NCBI GenBank assembly: GCA_013205085.1 | Contig: JABMLH010000005.1 | Coordinates: 262,915-326,914, forward strand | Direction: 5' to 3' | Length of the DNA: 64,000 nt | Origin: Microbacteriaceae bacterium VKM Ac-2854 | GTDB lineage: Bacteria; Actinomycetota; Actinomycetes; Actinomycetales; Microbacteriaceae | Shown: piece by piece, positions 36,773 to 47,074 of the stretch | Layout of the letters: each line of letters begins with the position of its first letter | How positions within the stretch are numbered: the stretch's first letter is position 1 | Notes under the pieces: generated by a model | Told to the model about the DNA's origin: nothing | The model's database searches: none | Seen by the model: only the letters and a program-made list of their open reading frames with translations | Program-made: the position numbers and the translations under genes

Positions 36773-37936
36773 TCAGCGCAGGAAGTCGGGGATGTCCAGG
36801 TCGCCCTCGTCGTCGCGGTCGAACTCCGGGTCCGCGGCGGCCGGTGCGCGGGTCTCGGCGGGAGCGGACCAGACCGACGGCGCGCTCGGCTCCGCCGCGA
36901 CGACGCCGGTGGTCGCCGTCGCCGGCGCGGCGCTGTCGACGAAGCTCGCCCGGCGGGGCTCGACCACGGCGACGGGCTGGGCGCCCGGCTCGCCGCCGTC
37001 GAAGCCCGCGGCGATGACCGTCACACGCACCTCGTCACCGAGGGTGTCGTCGATGACCGCACCGAAGATGATGTTCGCCTCGGGGTGCACGGCTTCCTGA
37101 ACGAGTCGCGCCGCGTCGTTGATCTCGAAGATGCCGAGGTTCGAGCCACCCTGGATCGAGAGCAGCACGCCGTGCGCGCCGTCGATCGAGGCCTCCAGCA
37201 GCGGCGAGGCGACGGCGAGTTCCGCCGCCTTGATGGCGCGGTCGGCCCCGCGGGAGGAACCGATGCCCATCAGCGCGGAGCCTGCACCCTGCATCACCGA
37301 CTTGACGTCGGCGAAGTCGAGGTTGATCAGGCCCGGCGTCGTGATCAGGTCCGTGATGCCCTGGACACCGGCGAGCAGCACCTGGTCGGCGGTGGCGAAC
37401 GCCTCGAGCATGCTGATGCCGCGGTCGCTGATCTCCAGCAGGCGGTCGTTCGGCACAACGATGAGGGTGTCGACCTCGTTCTTCAGGGTGGCGACACCGG
37501 CCTCGGCCTGGGTCTGACGGCGACGGCCCTCGAAGCCGAACGGCTTGGTGACGACACCGATCGTCAGGGCGCCGATCGACTTGGCGATCCGGGCGACGAC
37601 GGGAGCGCCACCGGTGCCCGTGCCACCGCCCTCACCGGCGGTGACGAACACCATGTCGGCGCCGGCGAGCACCTCTTCGATCTCCTCCGCGTGGTCCTCG
37701 GCGGCGCGGCGGCCGACCTCGGGATCGGCACCGGCACCGAGTCCGCGGGTGAGTTCGCGGCCGACGTCGAGCTTCACGTCGGCGTCGCTGAGCAGGAGCG
37801 CCTGCGCGTCGGTGTTGATCGCGATGAACTCGACGCCGCGAAGGCCGAGCTCGATCATGCGGTTCACGGCGTTGACGCCGCCGCCGCCGATGCCGACGAC
37901 CTTGATCACGGCAAGGTAGTTCTGGTTTGAAGTCAC
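36773..37936 (-). CDS. ftsZ: Cell division GTPase FtsZ
   Basis: The 387-residue tubulin-like GTPase of the division ring. The N-terminus contains [16 protein letters not shown], the tubulin signature is [12 protein letters not shown], and the T7 loop is [11 protein letters not shown]. The C-terminal linker is Ala/Pro-rich and ends with DLDIPDFLR, the conserved partner-binding tail. GTG 37936 has GGAG close upstream. It has its own upstream region of about 200 bases. Confidence 0.97.
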   Translation of the reverse strand: MTSNQNYLAVIKVVGIGGGGVNAVNRMIELGLRGVEFIAINTDAQALLLSDADVKLDVGRELTRGLGAGADPEVGRRAAEDHAEEIEEVLAGADMVFVTAGEGGGTGTGGAPVVARIAKSIGALTIGVVTKPFGFEGRRRQTQAEAGVATLKNEVDTLIVVPNDRLLEISDRGISMLEAFATADQVLLAGVQGITDLITTPGLINLDFADVKSVMQGAGSALMGIGSSRGADRAIKAAELAVASPLLEASIDGAHGVLLSIQGGSNLGIFEINDAARLVQEAVHPEANIIFGAVIDDTLGDEVRVTVIAAGFDGGEPGAQPVAVVEPRRASFVDSAAPATATTGVVAAEPSAPSVWSAPAETRAPAAADPEFDRDDEGDLDIPDFLR

Positions 37937-38115
37937 GTCTCCGGCCTCCGGGCTGAACCTTAAACCTCAAGTAGAGACTTAAAGTTATGCTGAGTATGCA
38001 TTTGGGTGATTCCGACGGTAGGCGCCAGGCGCCCCGCCGACGAGCAGACACGCCCGCTTTGGCTCAAAGAGGTGGCGGATTGCCTGTTCCGTCGATTGCG
38101 GAAGCGTCCGCGAGA
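37937..38115 (-). promoter_or_regulatory. ftsZ upstream control region
   Basis: The 206 bases before ftsZ hold the only A/T-rich patch of the dcw cluster: ACTTTAAGT palindrome (37975-37990 region) and CTTGAGGTTTAAGG nearer the gene. Similar words stand before ftsZ in other actinobacteria as I remember. A promoter for ftsZ is likely; I cannot assign -10 and -35 safely. Confidence 0.45.
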
Positions 38116-38176
38116 GCACCGTCGCTACCGCGAGGACCGTCGCTACTTCGAGAGCACCGTCGCGCTGCTCGGCGAG
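38116..38176. repeat. 19-bp imperfect tandem repeats over the ftsQ stop
   Basis: Three copies of a GCACCGTCGCTAC-like unit start at 38116, 38135 and 38154. The second contains the ftsQ stop codon (38143-38145), so the third codes for the last residues of FtsQ. Confidence 0.65.
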
Positions 38177-39111
38177 GACACGTCGTAGCTCGCGACCTCG
38201 GCGGGATCCTCGGCCGCCATCAGCTTGCTGAGCACCACCGACTTGACCGCGGAGTCGGCGGCGCTGCCCCAGACCACGCTCGCTCCGCTGACGAGCGTGA
38301 GCGTGACGTCATCCGAGGTGGTCGCGGAGGCCGCGGTCACCTGCGCCGAGAAGTCCGCCGGCAGAGCGCGCATGACCCGAGCGACGGCGGCGAAGGCGTC
38401 GCCGGTCCAGTTTCCGCTCGGGGTGGTGATCACCGGGTAGCCCGCCTGCGCGGCAGCGCCCTGCTCGATCGTCACGCCCGCGGCGTCCACGAGGGTGAAG
38501 GTGCCACCGGACTCGAGCACGCCCACCGGCGTCCGCTCGACGATGCGCAGCAGCAGGGTGTCGGGCGGGCGCGACTCGACGGAGTAGCTCTGGATCAGCG
38601 GGAAGGACGCGAGTGCGGCCGCGACGTCATCGCGATTCACCAGCGTCAGCGGCACGCCCAACTCGCCGTCCAGCGCCGCCGTCACCTCGGCGGCGTTCAC
38701 GCGGGACGCGCCTTCCACGGTGATGGTGCGAACCGCCATCAGCGGGGAGTACGCCGCGATCGCGACCACGGCGATCAAGGCCACGAGGGCGCCGCCGATG
38801 ATCAGCAGAACGTTGCGTCGCCGCCGCGAACGCTGGGTGAAACGCTTGATCTCGCCGCGCTCGTACCGTCGCCGGGCTCGCGCCGCCTTCGCGAGCGCCC
38901 GACGCTCGGCGGCGGGATGCGCGAGAGGCTCGTCCGGCGAACGGGACGCCTCCGACCGCCGGACGGCGGGAGTGACGACGGCGATCGGCTCCGTACTCGC
39001 CTCGGCATGCGGCCGAGCCTCGGCCGGCGTTCGAACCTCGGGTCGCTCTCGGGGCGGCACGACCGGCCGCGCGCCGGGCGGCGGCGGCTCGATCCCCTGC
39101 GGCCGCTTCAT
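38143..39111 (-). CDS. ftsQ: Cell division protein FtsQ
   Basis: A 322-residue bitopic divisome protein. Residues 1-110 are cytoplasmic and rich in Pro/Arg, one membrane helix (NVLLIIGGALVALIAVVAIA) lies at about 103-122, then the POTRA domain (VRTITVEGASRVNAAEV) and the beta domain. It links early and late divisome proteins. The start is 12 bases after murC. The end lies in a 19-bp tandem repeat. Confidence 0.93.
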   Translation of the reverse strand: MKRPQGIEPPPPGARPVVPPRERPEVRTPAEARPHAEASTEPIAVVTPAVRRSEASRSPDEPLAHPAAERRALAKAARARRRYERGEIKRFTQRSRRRRNVLLIIGGALVALIAVVAIAAYSPLMAVRTITVEGASRVNAAEVTAALDGELGVPLTLVNRDDVAAALASFPLIQSYSVESRPPDTLLLRIVERTPVGVLESGGTFTLVDAAGVTIEQGAAAQAGYPVITTPSGNWTGDAFAAVARVMRALPADFSAQVTAASATTSDDVTLTLVSGASVVWGSAADSAVKSVVLSKLMAAEDPAEVASYDVSSPSSATVLSK

Positions 39112-39123
39112 CGGCGCCCTCCG

Positions 39124-40560
39124 CTACGCACCGGCACCGGCACCGTGAGCAGCACCGTCACCCGGTGCGGCTTCGGCATCGAGCGAGCCGAGCAGCTGCG
39201 GCACGATCCGGTAGACGTCGCCGCAGCCGAGCGTGATCACGAAGTCGCCCTCGCGCGCGATCGAGGCGGTGTAGTCGGCGGCCTGCTGCCAGTCGGCGAT
39301 GAACGCGACGTGCGACGGATCGGCGAATTTCTCACTGACCAGGGCGCCGGTCACGCCGGGTTCCGGGTCTTCGCGAGCGCCGTAGACGTCGAGGACGACG
39401 GTCTCGTCGGCATAGGTCTCGAGGACCTGCGCGAACTCCTTCGCGAACAGACGGGTGCGGCTGTAGAGGTGCGGCTGGTGCACCGCGATGATCCGACCGG
39501 AGCCGACCACGGTGCGCGCGGCCGAGAGCGCCGCGGCGACCTCGGTCGGGTGGTGCGCGTAGTCGTCGTAGACGCTCACCCCGCGCGCCGTGCCGTGCAG
39601 CTCGAAGCGACGCTCGGTGCCGCCGAAGCCCGAGATGGCGTCGAGGGAGGCGGCGGGATCGAAGCCGAGCCCGACCAGCACGGCGAAGGCGCCGGCCGCG
39701 TTGACGGCGTTGTGTCGTCCGGGGATGCGCAGTCGTGTGCTGTACCGGGCGCCTGCGTACTCCACGGCGAAGCCGACCGGCCCATCCAGTTCGAGATCGA
39801 CGACGCGGACGTCCGCGCCCTCGGCCTCGCCGAAGCTGATCACACGCTTGTCGACCAGGCGTCGGCCGACGCTGACGGCGCCGACGTCGTCGGAGGAGAT
39901 CACCACGAACTCGCTCGCAGCCTGCGCGAAGGAGACGAAGGCGTCCTCGAACGCGGCGAGCGAGCCGTAGTGGTCGAGGTGATCCGGGTCGACGTTCGTG
40001 ATCAGGGCGACGGCGGTGTCGTAGAGCAGGAAGCTGCCGTCGGATTCGTCGGCCTCGACGACGAACAACTCGCCCGATCCGGAGGCGGCGGAGAGGCCGA
40101 GGCTCTCGATCACGCCGCCGTTGACGAAGCTCGGGTCGGCGTCGAGACCCAGCAGGCCGGTCACGATCATGCCGGTCGACGTGGTCTTGCCGTGCGCGCC
40201 GGCGACGGCGACCAGTCGCTGGTTCTTGATCAGCCAGGCGAGCGCCTGCGAGCGGTGCAGCACGGGCAGGCCGCGCTCCTTCGCCAGCAGGTACTCGGGG
40301 TTGTCGGCCCACAGCGCCGAGGTGACCACGACCGCCTCCGCGTCGCCGAGGTTCGCCGCGTCGTGGCCGATCGCGACCGGGACGCTGAGCTCGCGCAGCT
40401 GCTCGATGTTGTGCGACTCGCGCACGTCGGAGCCGGTGACGCGGTGGCCGGAGCCGACGAAGAGCCGAGCGATCCCGCTCATCCCCGCGCCGCCGATCCC
40501 GATGAAGTGCACCGAGCCGAGCTCGTCGGGGATGGTGACGGTGAGGTCGGGCTTGATCAC
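39124..40560 (-). CDS. murC: UDP-N-acetylmuramate--L-alanine ligase
   Basis: Adds the first stem residue, L-Ala, to UDP-MurNAc. A 478-residue Mur ligase: N-terminal [14 protein letters not shown] (UDP binding), central ATP loop [11 protein letters not shown], and [10 protein letters not shown] in the C-terminal domain. GTG 40560. A -10-like box lies 81 bases upstream, so murC may have its own promoter besides read-through from murG. Confidence 0.95.
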   Translation of the reverse strand: MIKPDLTVTIPDELGSVHFIGIGGAGMSGIARLFVGSGHRVTGSDVRESHNIEQLRELSVPVAIGHDAANLGDAEAVVVTSALWADNPEYLLAKERGLPVLHRSQALAWLIKNQRLVAVAGAHGKTTSTGMIVTGLLGLDADPSFVNGGVIESLGLSAASGSGELFVVEADESDGSFLLYDTAVALITNVDPDHLDHYGSLAAFEDAFVSFAQAASEFVVISSDDVGAVSVGRRLVDKRVISFGEAEGADVRVVDLELDGPVGFAVEYAGARYSTRLRIPGRHNAVNAAGAFAVLVGLGFDPAASLDAISGFGGTERRFELHGTARGVSVYDDYAHHPTEVAAALSAARTVVGSGRIIAVHQPHLYSRTRLFAKEFAQVLETYADETVVLDVYGAREDPEPGVTGALVSEKFADPSHVAFIADWQQAADYTASIAREGDFVITLGCGDVYRIVPQLLGSLDAEAAPGDGAAHGAGAGA

Positions 40561-40640
40561 GGTGACTCGCTTTCAGGGACTGCGGGCTTTCGGGTGTTCC
40601 TGGACGGCGACGCGCGAGGGTCCGCGCGGCGCGCCGGTTC

Positions 40641-40646
40641 AGTGTA
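40641..40646 (-). promoter_or_regulatory. Possible -10 box of murC
   Basis: TACACT on the minus strand in the 104-base murG-murC gap, one of the larger gaps inside the cluster. The -35 candidate is weak. Confidence 0.3.
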
Positions 40647-40664
40647 GACGCTGCGTCGGAGTGC

Positions 40665-41735
40665 TCAGCGGAGCCCGCGCTGGATCAGATCGACCATCCG
40701 CCCGGCTCCATCGCGCACGCCGACCGAGGCCGCCCGCTCCCCCATCCCGGCCAGCCGGGCGCGGTCGCGGAGCAGCGGGACCACATCGGACTCCACCCAG
40801 CCCGGCAGGAACCGGGCGTCATCGACCAGGACGGCTCCCCCGGCATCGACTACGCCGCGGGCGTTGAAGCGCTGCTCGCCGTTGCCGACGGGATAGGGCA
40901 CGTAGACCGCGGGGATCCCGAGGGCCGAGAGCTCGCTCACCGTCGCGGCACCGGCGCGGGAGACGGCCGCGTCGGCGACGGACAGGGCGAGGTCCATCCG
41001 GTCGCAGTAGCTGAGGATGCGGTAGCCGGGCAGGTCCGGGTCCGTGATCTCGGCCTTGTCCCCCGTGATGTGCAACACCTGGAATCCGGTGGCGAGGACG
41101 GCGGCGATAGATTCGACCACGGTCGCGTTGATCCGCCTGGCACCGAGGGAACCGCCGGTGACCAGCAGCGTGGGTCGGTCGGGGTCCAGACCGAAGGCCG
41201 CGACCGCTTCGTCGCGGTGGGCGGGGCGGTCGAGCTCCGCGATCTCGCGGCGCAACGGCATCCCGACCAGCTGGGCCCCTCGCAGGGGCGTGCCCTCGAA
41301 GGCGACTCCGACCGAGGGCGTGTAGCGGGCGCCGAGACGGTTCGCCAGGCCGGGCCGCGCATTCGCCTCGTGCAGCATAAAAGGGATGCGGGCGCGTCGC
41401 GCGGCGAGGTACGCGGGGGCCGCGGCGTAGCCTCCGAAGCCCACGACCGCGTCGATGCCGCGTTCGCGGATCGTCGATACGATCTGCGCGATCGTGGCGC
41501 GGAAGGCGTTCGGAAACGCCAGCGCCGCGCCGTTCGGCCGACGCGGGAAGGGCAACCGCGGGATGGTCGCGAGTTCGTAGCCGCGCAGCGGAACCAGTCG
41601 CGCCTCCAGACCCTCCTTGGTGCCGAGCACCAGCACCTCATCGCCCGGCTCGCGTCGCCGGATCTCGTCGGCGGTCGCGAGCAGCGGATTGACATGGCCG
41701 GCGGTTCCGCCGCCGGCCAGCAGGAAGCGGCTCAC
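40665..41735 (-). CDS. murG: UDP-GlcNAc transferase MurG (lipid II synthesis)
   Basis: A 356-residue membrane-associated glycosyltransferase that turns lipid I into lipid II. LLAGGGTAGHVNP at the N-terminus and HEANARPGLANR are family motifs, as are VTGGSLGARRIN and SRAGAATVSEL. GTG 41735 overlaps the ftsW stop (GTGA). Confidence 0.95.
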   Translation of the reverse strand: MSRFLLAGGGTAGHVNPLLATADEIRRREPGDEVLVLGTKEGLEARLVPLRGYELATIPRLPFPRRPNGAALAFPNAFRATIAQIVSTIRERGIDAVVGFGGYAAAPAYLAARRARIPFMLHEANARPGLANRLGARYTPSVGVAFEGTPLRGAQLVGMPLRREIAELDRPAHRDEAVAAFGLDPDRPTLLVTGGSLGARRINATVVESIAAVLATGFQVLHITGDKAEITDPDLPGYRILSYCDRMDLALSVADAAVSRAGAATVSELSALGIPAVYVPYPVGNGEQRFNARGVVDAGGAVLVDDARFLPGWVESDVVPLLRDRARLAGMGERAASVGVRDGAGRMVDLIQRGLR

Positions 41736-43006
41736 CGTGCGTCCTCCGCCTTGCGCAGGGCGCGGGGCATCACGAAGACGGGCATGGGGGCGGTCTGGGT
41801 GCGGGCGAAGGACAGCACCACACCGATCGCGAGCAGGGAGGTGAGCAGGGCGGTGCCTCCGGAGGAGATGAGCGGTAATGGCACGCCGAGCACCGGCAGC
41901 ACGCCCAGCACCACCCCGATGTTCACAAAAGCCTGACCGATCAGCCAGAACATCACCGCGGAGGTGGCGATCTTCACGAACGGCTCGGTCGCGGTGTGGA
42001 TGATCCGGAAGAAGGCCACGGCCAGCACCACGAACAGCGCCAGCACCACGATCGCGCCGATGAGTCCGAGCTCTTCGCCGATGACCGCGAAGATGTAGTC
42101 GTTGTCGGCGGCGGGCAGCCAGGACCACTTCGCCTTGGAGTTGCCCAGGCCGACGCCGAAGACGCCGCCGCTGGCCATCGCCCACGTTCCGTGCAACGGC
42201 TGCCAGCACGAGGTCGTGTACTGATCGGCGCCGTCGCAGGTGCTCAGGAACGAGCCGATCCGGGTGCGCCGGTTCTCACTGCTGAAAGCGAAGAGCACCG
42301 CGCCGATCGCGCCGAGGATCAGCGGGCCGATGATGATGCGCAGGCGCACGTTCGCGTAGAAGAGGGCGGCGAAGACGATCCCGGCCATGATCACCACGGT
42401 GCCGAGGTCGCCGCCGGCCATCACCAGCGCGATGGCCGCGCCGCCGATCGGGAGCGCGGGGATCAGGGCCCGCTTCCAATCCTGGCCGTGTCGCAGCCGC
42501 CGCTCCAGTACCAGGCCGAGCCACAGCGCGAGCGCGAGCTTGAGCACCTCGGAGGGCTGCACCGAGAAGCTGCCGAGATTCAGCCAGTTCTTGTTGCCGC
42601 CCACCTCGATGCCCAGCGGGGTGAACAGCACCAACAGCTGCATCACCGTCCCGGCGCCGAGGACCCACCAGGCGATCCGTTTCCAGAACAGCACCGGCAT
42701 CCGCGAGGCGATCAGCATCAGCGGGATCCCGGCCACGGCGAACAGCCCCTGGCGTTGGAAGCCGCCGAACGAGTCGCCGTTCTCGTCGAGGTACGAGGTC
42801 ACCGACGAGGAGGAGAGCACCATGGTTAGACCGAGGATGACCAGGAACAGCGTGGTGCCGAAGAGCAGGTAGAAGTTCGCCGACTCCGAGGCGAACACCT
42901 TCGACAGCACCACCCGCGCGGTGCGCCCGCCGCCGGCGGTGGTGGACTCGGCCGGCGCTGCCGACGCGCGCCGCGGGATGTGCGTCGTCGATGTCGGAGC
43001 GCTCAC
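41732..43006 (-). CDS. ftsW: Lipid II polymerase FtsW
   Basis: A 424-residue SEDS-family membrane glycosyltransferase with about ten hydrophobic segments. Family motifs GGNKNWLNLG, AALFYANVRL and PLISSGGTALLTSL near the C-terminus are present. It works with the PBP encoded at 48656. The first 45 residues are cytoplasmic and basic. Start GTG 43006, 53 bases after murD. Confidence 0.95.
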   Translation of the reverse strand: MSAPTSTTHIPRRASAAPAESTTAGGGRTARVVLSKVFASESANFYLLFGTTLFLVILGLTMVLSSSSVTSYLDENGDSFGGFQRQGLFAVAGIPLMLIASRMPVLFWKRIAWWVLGAGTVMQLLVLFTPLGIEVGGNKNWLNLGSFSVQPSEVLKLALALWLGLVLERRLRHGQDWKRALIPALPIGGAAIALVMAGGDLGTVVIMAGIVFAALFYANVRLRIIIGPLILGAIGAVLFAFSSENRRTRIGSFLSTCDGADQYTTSCWQPLHGTWAMASGGVFGVGLGNSKAKWSWLPAADNDYIFAVIGEELGLIGAIVVLALFVVLAVAFFRIIHTATEPFVKIATSAVMFWLIGQAFVNIGVVLGVLPVLGVPLPLISSGGTALLTSLLAIGVVLSFARTQTAPMPVFVMPRALRKAEDAR

Positions 43007-43059
43007 CTGCTCGTCCTTCCCGTACTGCTCATCCGTGTTGCTGGTCCGACGAAGGGGGC

Positions 43060-44559
43060 TCAGGGCTTCTGATCCCCGCCGACGTATTCGTCGACGGCCG
43101 CGGCGAACGCGCGGCCCCGATCGCCGTAGTCGCGGAACTGGTCCATCGACGCGGCGGCCGGCGCGAGCAGCACCACGTCGCCGGACTGAGCGAATCCGCC
43201 CGCCGCGGCCACAACGGCCTGCATCACGGTCTCAGTCTCGACCGGGACGACCTCGCGCACCGGCAGCTCGGGGGCGTGTCGCCGGAATGCGGCGAGCACG
43301 GCCGCGCGATCGACGCCGATCACAACGGCGGCGCGCAGCCGCTTGACGTGCGCCGCCACGAGAGCGTCGATGTCGACGCCCTTGAGCAGGCCCCCGACGA
43401 CCCAGACCACCGAGGGATACGCCTTCAACGAGGCGTCGGCGGCGTGCGGGTTCGTGGCTTTGGAGTCGTTCACCCAGGTCACGCCGTCGCGGTTCGCGAC
43501 GACCTGGATCCGGTGGGCGTCGAGCGTGAACGCCCCGAGCGCTCGACGGACGGCACCCGGTTCGATGCCGCACGCCCGGGAGAGGGCGGCGGCGGCGAGC
43601 ACGTTCGCCACGATGTGCGGGGCAGCGAGGCCGCGGGTCGCGAGCTCGTCGACGGTGGTGATCTCCAGGGCGCTGGTGTGCCGCTCCTCGAGGAAGGCGC
43701 GGTCGACCAGGATGCCGTCCACGATGCCGAAGTCGCTCGGGCCGGGTACGCCCAGGCCGAAACCGATGGCGCGCGCGCCGTCGATCACCTCGGCGTCCTG
43801 CACCATCTCCATCGTCGCGGCGTCGGCCTTGTTGTAGACGCAGGCGACGCGGGTGTTCGCGTACACCTTCGCCTTCGCGCCCTTGTACGCCTCGAACGAG
43901 CCGTGCCAGTCGAGGTGGTCTTCGGCGATGTTCAGGCACACGCTCGCGATCGGCTCGATCGCGCCGAGGTAGTGCAGCTGGTAGCTGGACAGCTCGACCA
44001 CCAGCACGTCGAAGCCCCCCGGGTCGCGGATCGCGTCCAGCACCGGCACGCCGATGTTGCCGCACGGAGCGGCGCGCAGGCCTCCGGCCACGAGCATCGT
44101 CGCCGTCAGCTGCACCGTTGTGGTCTTGCCGTTGGTGCCCGTGACGACGACCCACTCCGCCGGCGTGCCGTCGGCGCGGACGACCTTGTCGCGCAGCCGC
44201 CAAGCCAGCTCGACGTCGCCCCAGACGGCCAGGCCGATCGAGCCGGCCCACTCGAGCACCGGATGCGTCGGCCGGAAGCCGGGCGAGACGATCAGCAGCT
44301 CGGGAGCGAAGGCGCTCAGCTGATCCGGCACCGCGTCGAGCTGCGGCACGTGCGCGAGCCGTGCGCCGATCACCTCGAGCAGCCGCACCCGATCCTCGTC
44401 CACCCGATCGGCGACGACGAGCACCTCGGCGCCCAGCTCGGTGAGCGTGTCCGCGACGGAGAAGCCGGTGACCCCGAGGCCGAGCACGGCCACGCGGAGT
44501 CCGCGCCAGTCCTCTCGCCAGCTGGTCAGCGTGTCGAGTCGCTCGGCGATATCGGTCAC
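43060..44559 (-). CDS. murD: UDP-MurNAc-L-alanine--D-glutamate ligase
   Basis: Adds D-Glu to the stem. A 499-residue Mur ligase with [17 protein letters not shown] at the N-terminus, ATP loop [13 protein letters not shown] and [11 protein letters not shown]. Two starts are possible: GTG 44559, which overlaps the mraY stop as GTGA like other junctions here, and ATG 44571. I prefer 44559. It is somewhat longer than the usual 450 residues. Confidence 0.94.
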   Translation of the reverse strand: MTDIAERLDTLTSWREDWRGLRVAVLGLGVTGFSVADTLTELGAEVLVVADRVDEDRVRLLEVIGARLAHVPQLDAVPDQLSAFAPELLIVSPGFRPTHPVLEWAGSIGLAVWGDVELAWRLRDKVVRADGTPAEWVVVTGTNGKTTTVQLTATMLVAGGLRAAPCGNIGVPVLDAIRDPGGFDVLVVELSSYQLHYLGAIEPIASVCLNIAEDHLDWHGSFEAYKGAKAKVYANTRVACVYNKADAATMEMVQDAEVIDGARAIGFGLGVPGPSDFGIVDGILVDRAFLEERHTSALEITTVDELATRGLAAPHIVANVLAAAALSRACGIEPGAVRRALGAFTLDAHRIQVVANRDGVTWVNDSKATNPHAADASLKAYPSVVWVVGGLLKGVDIDALVAAHVKRLRAAVVIGVDRAAVLAAFRRHAPELPVREVVPVETETVMQAVVAAAGGFAQSGDVVLLAPAAASMDQFRDYGDRGRAFAAAVDEYVGGDQKP

Positions 44560-45647
44560 TGCGAGAGCCATTCCAGGTAGAAGAGCCCGACGCCGGCCGC
44601 GACGAGGATACCGGCGATGATCCAGAAGCGGACCACCACCGTCACCTCGGCCCAGCCCTTGAGCTCGAAGTGGTGGTGCAGCGGACTCATCAGGAAGATC
44701 CGCTTGCCCTTGGTGATCTTGAAATACGCCCGCTGCAGGATGACCGAGCCGGCGACGATGACGAAGAGTCCGCCGATCAGGATGACCAGCAGCTCGGTGC
44801 GGGTCAGGATCGCCAGCGCCGCCAGCGCGCCGCCGAGGCCGAGGGACCCGGTGTCGCCCATGAAGATCTGCGCCGGCGAGGTGTTCCACCAGAGGAAGCC
44901 GACGAGGGCGCCCGACACCGCGGCCGCGACGATCGCGAGGTCGAACGGATCGCTCACCATGTAGCACTTGTAGAGCACGTCGCTGTCCAGGTGCGGATCG
45001 AAGCAGGACTGATTCGACTGCCAGAACCCGATGATCACGTACGAGCCGATGGCCAGGATCGACGAGCCGGTCGCCAGGCCGTCCAGGCCGTCCGCCACGT
45101 TGACGCCGTTGGAGGTACTGGTGACGATCAGACAGATCCAGAGGATGAACAGCCCGATGCCGATCCAGCCCAGGGTCGCGAAGTCGATCGGCAGGTCACG
45201 GATGAACGAGATCGAGGTCGACGCCGGCGCCAGACCGTTCTCGTCGCGGAACATGATCGCCATCACCGCGAAGGCCGCGGCCACGATCACCTGACCCGCG
45301 ATCTTCGCCCAGCCGCCCAGGCCCAGGCTGCGCTGGTTCCGCGTCTTCAGGAAGTCGTCGAGGAAGCCGACCAGGCCGAGCCCGACCATCATAAAAAGCA
45401 CCAGCAGTGCCGAAGGGGCGATCGCGCGGTTGCCGAGGAACATCGCGACGAAGTAGGCGAAGACGGTGCCGAGGATGACGACGATGCCGCCCATCGTGGC
45501 CGTGCCGTGCTTCGCGTGGTGCGACTGGGGGCCGTCGTCGCGGATGAACTGACCCCACTTGAGCTTGTGGAACAGCCGGATGAACAGCGGCGTCAGGAAG
45601 AGGGTGAAGGCACCGGAGAGGGCGCCGGCGATCAGGAGGGCCCTCAT
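44556..45647 (-). CDS. mraY: Phospho-N-acetylmuramoyl-pentapeptide transferase
   Basis: A 363-residue membrane enzyme that makes lipid I from UDP-MurNAc-pentapeptide and undecaprenyl phosphate. About ten hydrophobic segments; [27 protein letters not shown] and [13 protein letters not shown] carry the conserved Asp and His residues. ATG 45647 overlaps the murF stop (ATGA). Confidence 0.96.
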   Translation of the reverse strand: MRALLIAGALSGAFTLFLTPLFIRLFHKLKWGQFIRDDGPQSHHAKHGTATMGGIVVILGTVFAYFVAMFLGNRAIAPSALLVLFMMVGLGLVGFLDDFLKTRNQRSLGLGGWAKIAGQVIVAAAFAVMAIMFRDENGLAPASTSISFIRDLPIDFATLGWIGIGLFILWICLIVTSTSNGVNVADGLDGLATGSSILAIGSYVIIGFWQSNQSCFDPHLDSDVLYKCYMVSDPFDLAIVAAAVSGALVGFLWWNTSPAQIFMGDTGSLGLGGALAALAILTRTELLVILIGGLFVIVAGSVILQRAYFKITKGKRIFLMSPLHHHFELKGWAEVTVVVRFWIIAGILVAAGVGLFYLEWLSQ

Positions 45648-47074
45648 GCGCTCGCCTCCGCAGCCGAATGGCTATCGCCGAGTCGGACGCCGAGGAAGCG
45701 CAGACCGGCCGAGTTGGAGGACTTGACCAGCACCGTGTCGCCGGGCTCGGTGTAGCCCTCGAGGAACTCGTAGGCCTCGTCCGCCGTGTCGAAGTACTTC
45801 GACTCGCCGTTCCAGGAACCCTCGCGTTCGGCTGCGACGTGGATCCGCCGCGCTCCGGCGCCGACGACGACCAGCTGCGAGACGTTCAGACGCACCGCGA
45901 GCAGACCGATCGTCTCGTGCTCCTCGTCCGCCCACTCCCCCAGTTCACTCATCTGCCCGAGCACCGCGACGGTGCGGGCACCCGGCTCGACGATCTGGGC
46001 GAGGGTGCGCAGCGCTGCGGCCATCGAGTCGGGGCTCGCGTTGTACGCGTCGTTGATGATCGTGACGCCGTCCGCGCCGCCGAGCACCTCCATCCGGCCC
46101 TTCTCGGCGAGGGTGACCGTCTCGAGAGCGTCGACGATGTCGTCGAAGGGCACGCCGAGCGCGCTCGCCGCCGCGGTGGCGGCCAGGGCGTTCATCACGT
46201 GGTGCTCGCCGAGGACGCGGAAGAACAGCTCCCGGCTGGCGCCGTCGCGCAGCGAGATCGTGAACCGGGTGCCCTGGGCGGAGGCGACGACGTCGCTCGC
46301 GCGCACGTCGGCCTTCTCGCCGCGGCCGAACCAGAGCACGGGAGCCGCGGTCTTGGCGGCCATGCTCGCCACACGGGCGTCGTCGAGGTTCAGCACCGCG
46401 ACGTCCTGTTCGGTCAGGTCGGTGACCATCTCGGTCTTCGCGAGCAGGGTCTTCTCGATGCCGCCGAATTCGCCGGCGTGCGCGAGGCCCACGGACAGCA
46501 CGACGCCGACGTCGGGCTTGGCCATCCGGATCAGCCGGGTGATCTCGCCGACGCCGCTGGCGCCCATCTCGGCGACGAGGAAGCGGGTGGACTCGGAGAC
46601 CTGCAGCATCGTGATCGGTGCGCCGACCTCGTTGTTGAAGGAGCCGCGGGGGGCGACGGTCTCACCCACGCGCTGCAGGACGGTCCGTAGCAGGTTCTTC
46701 GTGGTGGTCTTGCCGTTCGAGCCGGTGATGCCGACGATCTTCAGCGTGCCGAGCGCCTGGACCCGACGGATGACCTCGGTCGCCAGCGCGCCCAGGGCGA
46801 GCACCGAATCCGCAACGACGATCTGCGGCACCGGGAGGTCGAGTTCGTGCTGCACGATCAGCAGCACCGCGCCGTTCTCGACGGCGACGGGGGCGAACAG
46901 GTGACCGTCGGTGACCTCGCCCGGCTTCGCGACGAAGACCGAACCCGGCGTGATCTCCCGCGAATCGGTCTCGGTCGTTCCGGTGACGATCGTCTCGGGC
47001 GTGGCGGAGGTACCGCCGAGATGCAGTCGGCCGCCCGTGGCGGCGGCGATCTCGGCCAGGGTGAGCGCGATCAC
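45644..47074 (-). CDS. murF: UDP-MurNAc-tripeptide--D-Ala-D-Ala ligase
   Basis: A 476-residue Mur ligase that adds D-Ala-D-Ala. ATP loop [14 protein letters not shown], lysine-activating region [12 protein letters not shown] and [11 protein letters not shown] are visible. GTG 47074 overlaps the murE stop (GTGA) and mraY follows with ATGA overlap, so the three genes are translationally coupled. No ddl gene lies in the window. Confidence 0.95.
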   Translation of the reverse strand: MIALTLAEIAAATGGRLHLGGTSATPETIVTGTTETDSREITPGSVFVAKPGEVTDGHLFAPVAVENGAVLLIVQHELDLPVPQIVVADSVLALGALATEVIRRVQALGTLKIVGITGSNGKTTTKNLLRTVLQRVGETVAPRGSFNNEVGAPITMLQVSESTRFLVAEMGASGVGEITRLIRMAKPDVGVVLSVGLAHAGEFGGIEKTLLAKTEMVTDLTEQDVAVLNLDDARVASMAAKTAAPVLWFGRGEKADVRASDVVASAQGTRFTISLRDGASRELFFRVLGEHHVMNALAATAAASALGVPFDDIVDALETVTLAEKGRMEVLGGADGVTIINDAYNASPDSMAAALRTLAQIVEPGARTVAVLGQMSELGEWADEEHETIGLLAVRLNVSQLVVVGAGARRIHVAAEREGSWNGESKYFDTADEAYEFLEGYTEPGDTVLVKSSNSAGLRFLGVRLGDSHSAAEASA